DNA of 64,000 nt from Sinohyriopsis cumingii (lineage: Eukaryota; Mollusca; Bivalvia; Unionida; Unionidae), in contig CM068838.1 in the NCBI GenBank assembly GCA_028554795.2, positions 94,026,974 to 94,090,973 on the forward strand, in the 5' to 3' direction. This document shows positions 60,193 through 64,000 of the stretch, piece after piece; position 1 is the first letter of the stretch, and each line of letters begins with the position of its first letter. The notes beneath the pieces are model-generated. The model worked only from the letters and a program-made list of their open reading frames with translations, did no database searches and was not told where the DNA came from. The position numbers were made by a program, and so were the translations under genes.

Positions 60193-62501
60193 TTATTTAC
60201 AGAAGATAGCTGCACACTGCATGACAAAGTATGCTGCATACAGGACGAATAGCTTGGAGTTTTCTTTGTCGATTACTCCTGATGGTAACCTTTTACCTAA
60301 AAGATATTGTAGTTGCAGCTCATCTTCTGCATTAAATAACGTAATGTGCAGGCTCAGGGGAAATTTATCAGTAAGGAAATCCCAGAAAGAATTTCGAACG
60401 TTCGACATATAAGGACAACTAACACAACAATGAAGTATCAAGTCTGTATAAACATTCCCACATCTAATATACATATCAAGCTGTGTTTGTGGAACAGCAG
60501 CCCATAGTTTAGCTACATATGTAAATACCCTAGTGTGTTGTCTGGTTTTAGCCGACTGCCACACTGAGGCAGGTCGTAAGTATTCGTGTATCGAAGAGAA
60601 TCTATCAAAATCTGCTTGATTAGACAAACGAACTCTCCAGAGGCTATTTTCAAGACCAACAATTTTTGACTTTACAATTTCTTTCCAATTATGTTTATCT
60701 GGAATTTCAGAATGATGTAAATAATCAGTTAGATACCCGAGCAAGTCAAACTTCTTTGAGGTATAATATAAATTTGAAATTAACCCGCAGCTTGACATGC
60801 ATCCGCTCAAAATGAAGTGAAATAACGCAACGTTAAACACACGTTTAGTATGTACATTGTTAGGCATGAAACAATCTGTGTAAAAATATCAATTTTCTTC
60901 TATGAATTTCGGACAGCGCTGATGTCCATCCTAGCATTCCCAGGGCAATGTCTGATCTTGTATGTATTGGAAAACCTTGTAAATGTTTGGCAAAATACCT
61001 TAGAGTTTTATCCAATAAAGCGAGGTCACTTTTTGAAATGTTACACCATAATTCACTTCCATGAAACAGTGAAGGGAAAATTACCTTTTTAATTACATTT
61101 GCAGCAATTAAAGGATTTAAACCATTCGGTTTAATGCCAATACCAAACAGACCGTGGAAAGATTTTTTCCCTTTCTTGCATGCATCGAGTATTGCGTCAT
61201 GCGACGTCAGCTTTGAATTAATGCGGTGACCCAGGTGTGTTGCCGAAACGGTAATCGGCAAACATGACGGGCCAAGATACCATTTCATATTGATATAATT
61301 CTTGTATTGGGGTCCGAAAATGATAATGTATGACTTTGTGACACTAAGCTCGAATCTCCACTTATTACTGTAGTCGTATGCTATATCTAACAGCTTTTGT
61401 AGATTGCTAGGATATATAGCCAAAAATGAAATATCATCAGCTAGGGTTGGATTTCCCACAGCTAAGGATCCAATCTTTGCTCCAAATCCACTATTTTCTA
61501 ACTGTAGCAGCAAGTCATTTATAAATATTGTGTACATCAAGGTTGACAAAACACCCCCTTGTCTCACTCCTTGGCCAATTGAGAACCAATCTGAAAATTG
61601 CCCATTTACAAGAACTTTACTCTGTAAATTTGTATACATGTTAAAAAATATCAAAAGGGATTTACCCGTAATTCCCAAAGTGAATAATTTAAAAAGCAGT
61701 CCTTTGTGCCACACGGTATCAAATGCCTTTTTTGTATCAAGAAAAGCAGCAAAAACCCGTGAACCCATGTTTACGTTATATTGTACTGATTGCAACAGCA
61801 CAAAACTCGCTGTTGTGCAGCCTAAACCTTTTTGGTAACCATGTTGTTGTGAACTGGGTATGCTAGAATTAGTATCTTTGAGCCAAGTTAGCAAACGTTC
61901 ATGAATAATTTTCTCAAAGGTTTTGTAGATAACAGGCAGTAAAGTAACAGGCCTGTAACTTTCGAGGGAGTTCTTTGATTTTCTGTTACCTTTGTACAGT
62001 GGTATTACTAACCGTTTTTTGCAATCTACAGGTATGTAAGATTGATCAATCATCCGAGTAAATAAAATTGTCATACACTCGATGAGGTAGTCGCTGCCAT
62101 AGATCTAATGTTCATTGCAAATTTGATCATGGCCCGATGCTTTTGATTTCTTTAGACCTTTAATGATTTCTCTTACTTCGTTTAAACTGATACTGGTCTG
62201 TAAGGCCTCGAATATGGCTTACTTCGTCCTGTAGACCCCGATTTAATTCTCTCTCTATAAATTCAGAAAAGTTTCCATCAAAACTATGGTTTAAATTCGG
62301 CGTGTGAATGTCCTCATAGTATCTGGCAAAGCCATTTACGATGGAATCATCATCACGGACACAAACTCCATCAGTTGACAGTTCCTGACAAAAATTTATA
62401 TTGTTCCCTCTCTTAATGTTGATCATTTTCCAAAAGTGTCTTACATCGCATTCATGTGCTTTTTCAATTTCTTCATACACCTCCCCCATATATTTTTCCA
62501 C
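60193..62501 (-). pseudogene. LINE ORF2, reverse transcriptase and C-terminus
   Basis: Continues the endonuclease frame after a stop at 62,703. A linker (62,160-62,501) leads into the RT. A one-base frameshift lies near 62,200 and a TAG at 62,105-62,107. RT motifs follow in 60,860-62,074: SYRPVTLLPVIYKTFEKII, QHGYQKGLGCTTASFVLLQS, motif A AAFLDTKKAFDTVWHKGLL, VRQGGVLSTLMYTIFINDLL and motif C LADDISFLAI with both Asp intact. A second frameshift near 60,868 moves to the C-terminal domain, which has a Cys/His cluster (HCCVSCPYMSNVRNSFWDFL). The stop is just right of 60,193. The catalytic residues are intact, so inactivation is due only to the breaks. Confidence 0.9.
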
Positions 62502-62702
62502 AGCCAGTTTTTGAACGTTTCTAAAGTCTCTCTTCTTATCTTTATATTCTCTGTAAGAATTAAATTGACTACCCCTCAGTCTTCCCTCATTTATCCAAGT
62601 ATACCTAGCTTGTCTTTGAAGTTTATGTGCTTCTTTGAGTTCATTTGACCAGAATGGTTTGGCATGATAATTGAATTTGGACTTTGGAAGCGCGATGTCG
62701 CT

Positions 62703-63658
62703 TCACTGCTGTATTGCATTAACAATGTGCCGGTAAAAGGTATCAACATTGTCCGAAATAGTATCTATATCTAAAGTTTTCAGGCGAAGGTCCAGCTCAG
62801 ATTGATAGTTTTTCAAGATATCAGCGTTTAATTTATTCCAGGCTATGTTGTTTCTCTTCATAGACTGTCTGAAGTCTCTCCCACAGGTCACTGTACGAAG
62901 GGAAGTAAGGATAGGGTCAGATATCACGTGCTCTTCGTGATCTGAAACAATGTGCACACTTCGTAATCTACCAATGCATTGATCCGACAGTACAAAATGA
63001 TCAATCATCGTTCTTGCTGGGGTGAACGTATAACGGGAACCAGTGCATATTATTAAATGTCCAGCACTCACTAGATAATTATATCGCAAGAACTCATGAA
63101 ATACTCTATCTTTGTAATCTCTGAAAGTGTCTGGTTCAGCTACTGCATTGAAATCACCAGTAAAATACACGTCCCCCAGCTGTGAGTACTGATCATAGAG
63201 ATTTTGAATCAACTCAATTTGCGCTTTGTAACAATCCATGCCATATAATAGGGTCGGCATATAACTCTGTCACTATTAACTTCATCTATAAAGTTAGCGT
63301 ATCTCATTAGAGAAGTTTTGCAGAAGATTGCAACTCCTCCTTTACCACATTTTATTAACGTACTATTAGAGGAAATATCCTCTGCCTTAGCAGTACATTT
63401 ATAATCAGAACGAATAGTATCGCAAAATGGAAGCATGCGCTGTAATAGTTCATGTTCAGTTACGCAAGCTACGTCAACATTATATTTATCCAGCATTGCA
63501 CTAAAGCTAAGAGCAGAGGACATAATTCCTCTAACATTCCAGGTCAGTATATTAAGATTCATATTAACTTGCAATATAGGCATATTAATACTTCTGCATC
63601 GTGAAAGCAGGACTAAAATGACAAAGATGACAAAACACATTAACTTACGACAGCACAT
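62703..63658 (-). pseudogene. LINE ORF2, AP-endonuclease domain
   Basis: N-terminal part of ORF2, which nicks target DNA. From ATG at 63,658 or the later MPILQVNMNLNILTWNVRG start, it shows LTWNVRGIMSS, VACVTEHELLQ (catalytic Glu), GKGGVAIFCK, YFTGDFNAVAEP, ARTMIDHFVLSD and VSDHEEHV. Near 63,240-63,260 the frame shifts, and the spacing between SDRVICRP and CYKAQIELIQ is shorter than usual, so a small deletion accompanies the frameshift. A TGA (62,703-62,705) ends this segment; the same frame resumes in the RT linker. Confidence 0.88.
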
Positions 63659-63694
63659 AATGGCAAATTTATAAACAATTAACTGTCACCCTAG

Positions 63695-64000
63695 TCACAG
63701 AATATCGCATCCTGCACCTTCATTTGCCTCCTGATCGCGATTGCTAAACCTGTCTCGCCAAGATTGATTTCCATGCCACCTTCTTACATAAACACCTTTT
63801 GGCCATGTTACATCATTTTCAACAGTGTTGCAGTCTGAATTATATACAGTCAGCTTGGCTGATAGACAATTACGTCTACTGTAGATAAACTTTATGGATA
63901 ACGGATCTATATCGTATTCTTTCAAGAATTTACCGAGGCCTTCAGCAGTAGATTTGACGCCAATGCCACCCACATAAAAGCGCCTTGTTCTACGTCTAAC
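63695..64000 (-). CDS. LINE ORF1, C-terminal part
   Basis: The frame is open from the window edge to a TGA at about 63,695. It contains RRFYVGGIGVKSTAEGLGKF, LSAKLTVYNSDCNTVEND and TWPKGVYVRRWHGNQSWRDR. This pattern (a VGG start, then W/WP and a V-Y-V-R-R-W strand) is typical of the C-terminal domain of ORF1 proteins in I- and jockey-type LINEs, which act as nucleic-acid chaperones. The ORF2 start follows about 37 bp downstream. The N-terminus is outside the window. Confidence 0.75.
   Translation of the reverse strand, partial: VRRRTRRFYVGGIGVKSTAEGLGKFLKEYDIDPLSIKFIYSRRNCLSAKLTVYNSDCNTVENDVTWPKGVYVRRWHGNQSWRDRFSNRDQEANEGAGCDIL

Larger units (their letters stand above)
60024..64000 (-). mobile_element. 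Two-ORF LINE, minus strand, 5' end outside window
   Basis: A non-LTR retrotransposon with an ORF1 end, an AP-endonuclease, a reverse transcriptase and a 3' UTR. The 3' end is at about 60,024, where AATAAAGATGATGATGATG forms the poly(A) signal and GAT tail. Domain order and the GAT tail suggest an I/Nimb- or jockey-type clade, but I cannot place it firmly. It extends past the right window edge. Damage is limited to a few frameshifts and two nonsense codons, so it is much younger than the CR1/L2 copy at 9-10.8 kb. It shares its strand with the Link-domain gene. Confidence 0.9.

Noticed and set aside
61404-61838. 144-codon plus-strand ORF
   Set aside because: Antisense shadow of the LINE reverse transcriptase.

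Overview
The window reads as a stretch of a eukaryotic, AT-rich, repeat-dominated nuclear genome, most likely from a mollusc and probably a bivalve. The support is indirect: long (AT)n arrays, tRNA-derived SINEs ending in AAC-rich tails, decayed Polinton/Maverick DNA transposons, non-LTR retrotransposons with GAT- or ATT-type 3' tails, and one exon of a secreted/extracellular Link-domain protein with a good splice acceptor. I see no prokaryotic gene organisation, no rRNA and no convincing functional tRNA. Apart from the Link-domain exon, almost everything recognisable is a dead or dying mobile element.

Layout. (1) 1-28,300: an old direct duplication. Copy 1 (1 to ~13,380) and copy 2 (~15,838 to ~26,920) align collinearly, with a unique ~2.45 kb spacer between them. 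Copy 1 alone carries a minus-strand CR1/L2-like LINE (8,964-10,825). Both copies end inside a minus-strand Polinton DNA polymerase B pseudogene; copy 2 runs on towards the polymerase N-terminus (~27,560). A divergent, TATA-preceded small gene remnant with two CCHC zinc knuckles (27,900-28,322) follows. Several (AT)n arrays and a 38-bp minisatellite are present in only one copy, so they arose or expanded after the duplication.

(2) 28,380-33,400: a cluster of four SINE fragments around a strand-asymmetric T/G-rich, apparently non-coding stretch (29.6-31.2 kb).

(3) 33,900-46,030: a second Polinton remnant. A co-directional minus-strand series encodes, from right to left: a small acidic-tailed protein, a small Gly/basic protein, a double-jelly-roll major capsid protein, several unrecognised proteins, a small membrane protein and a retroviral-type integrase. 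It is split by a 5.6-kb element with terminal inverted repeats (38,048-43,667). That element contains a Ty3/gypsy RNase H scrap, a coiled-coil-like ORF remnant, a long ~43-bp minisatellite, a perfect 146-bp palindrome and a hAT-like MITE.

(4) 46,030-60,020: mostly featureless AT-rich DNA with microsatellites, a Polinton-end-like sequence (47,099), a MITE-like element (51.7 kb), a ten-unit 30-bp tandem array (56.8 kb) and the last exon of the Link-domain gene (59,080-59,360, minus).

(5) 60,024-64,000: a minus-strand LINE with ORF1 C-terminus, endonuclease and reverse transcriptase, broken by frameshifts and stops. It probably lies in an intron of the Link-domain gene, or upstream of it.

The most notable points are the nested Polinton with capsid and integrase genes, the zinc-knuckle gene beside PolB, the TIR element whose ends are built from short sub-repeats, and the perfect palindrome. 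All homology calls come from reading motifs by eye; none was checked against a database.
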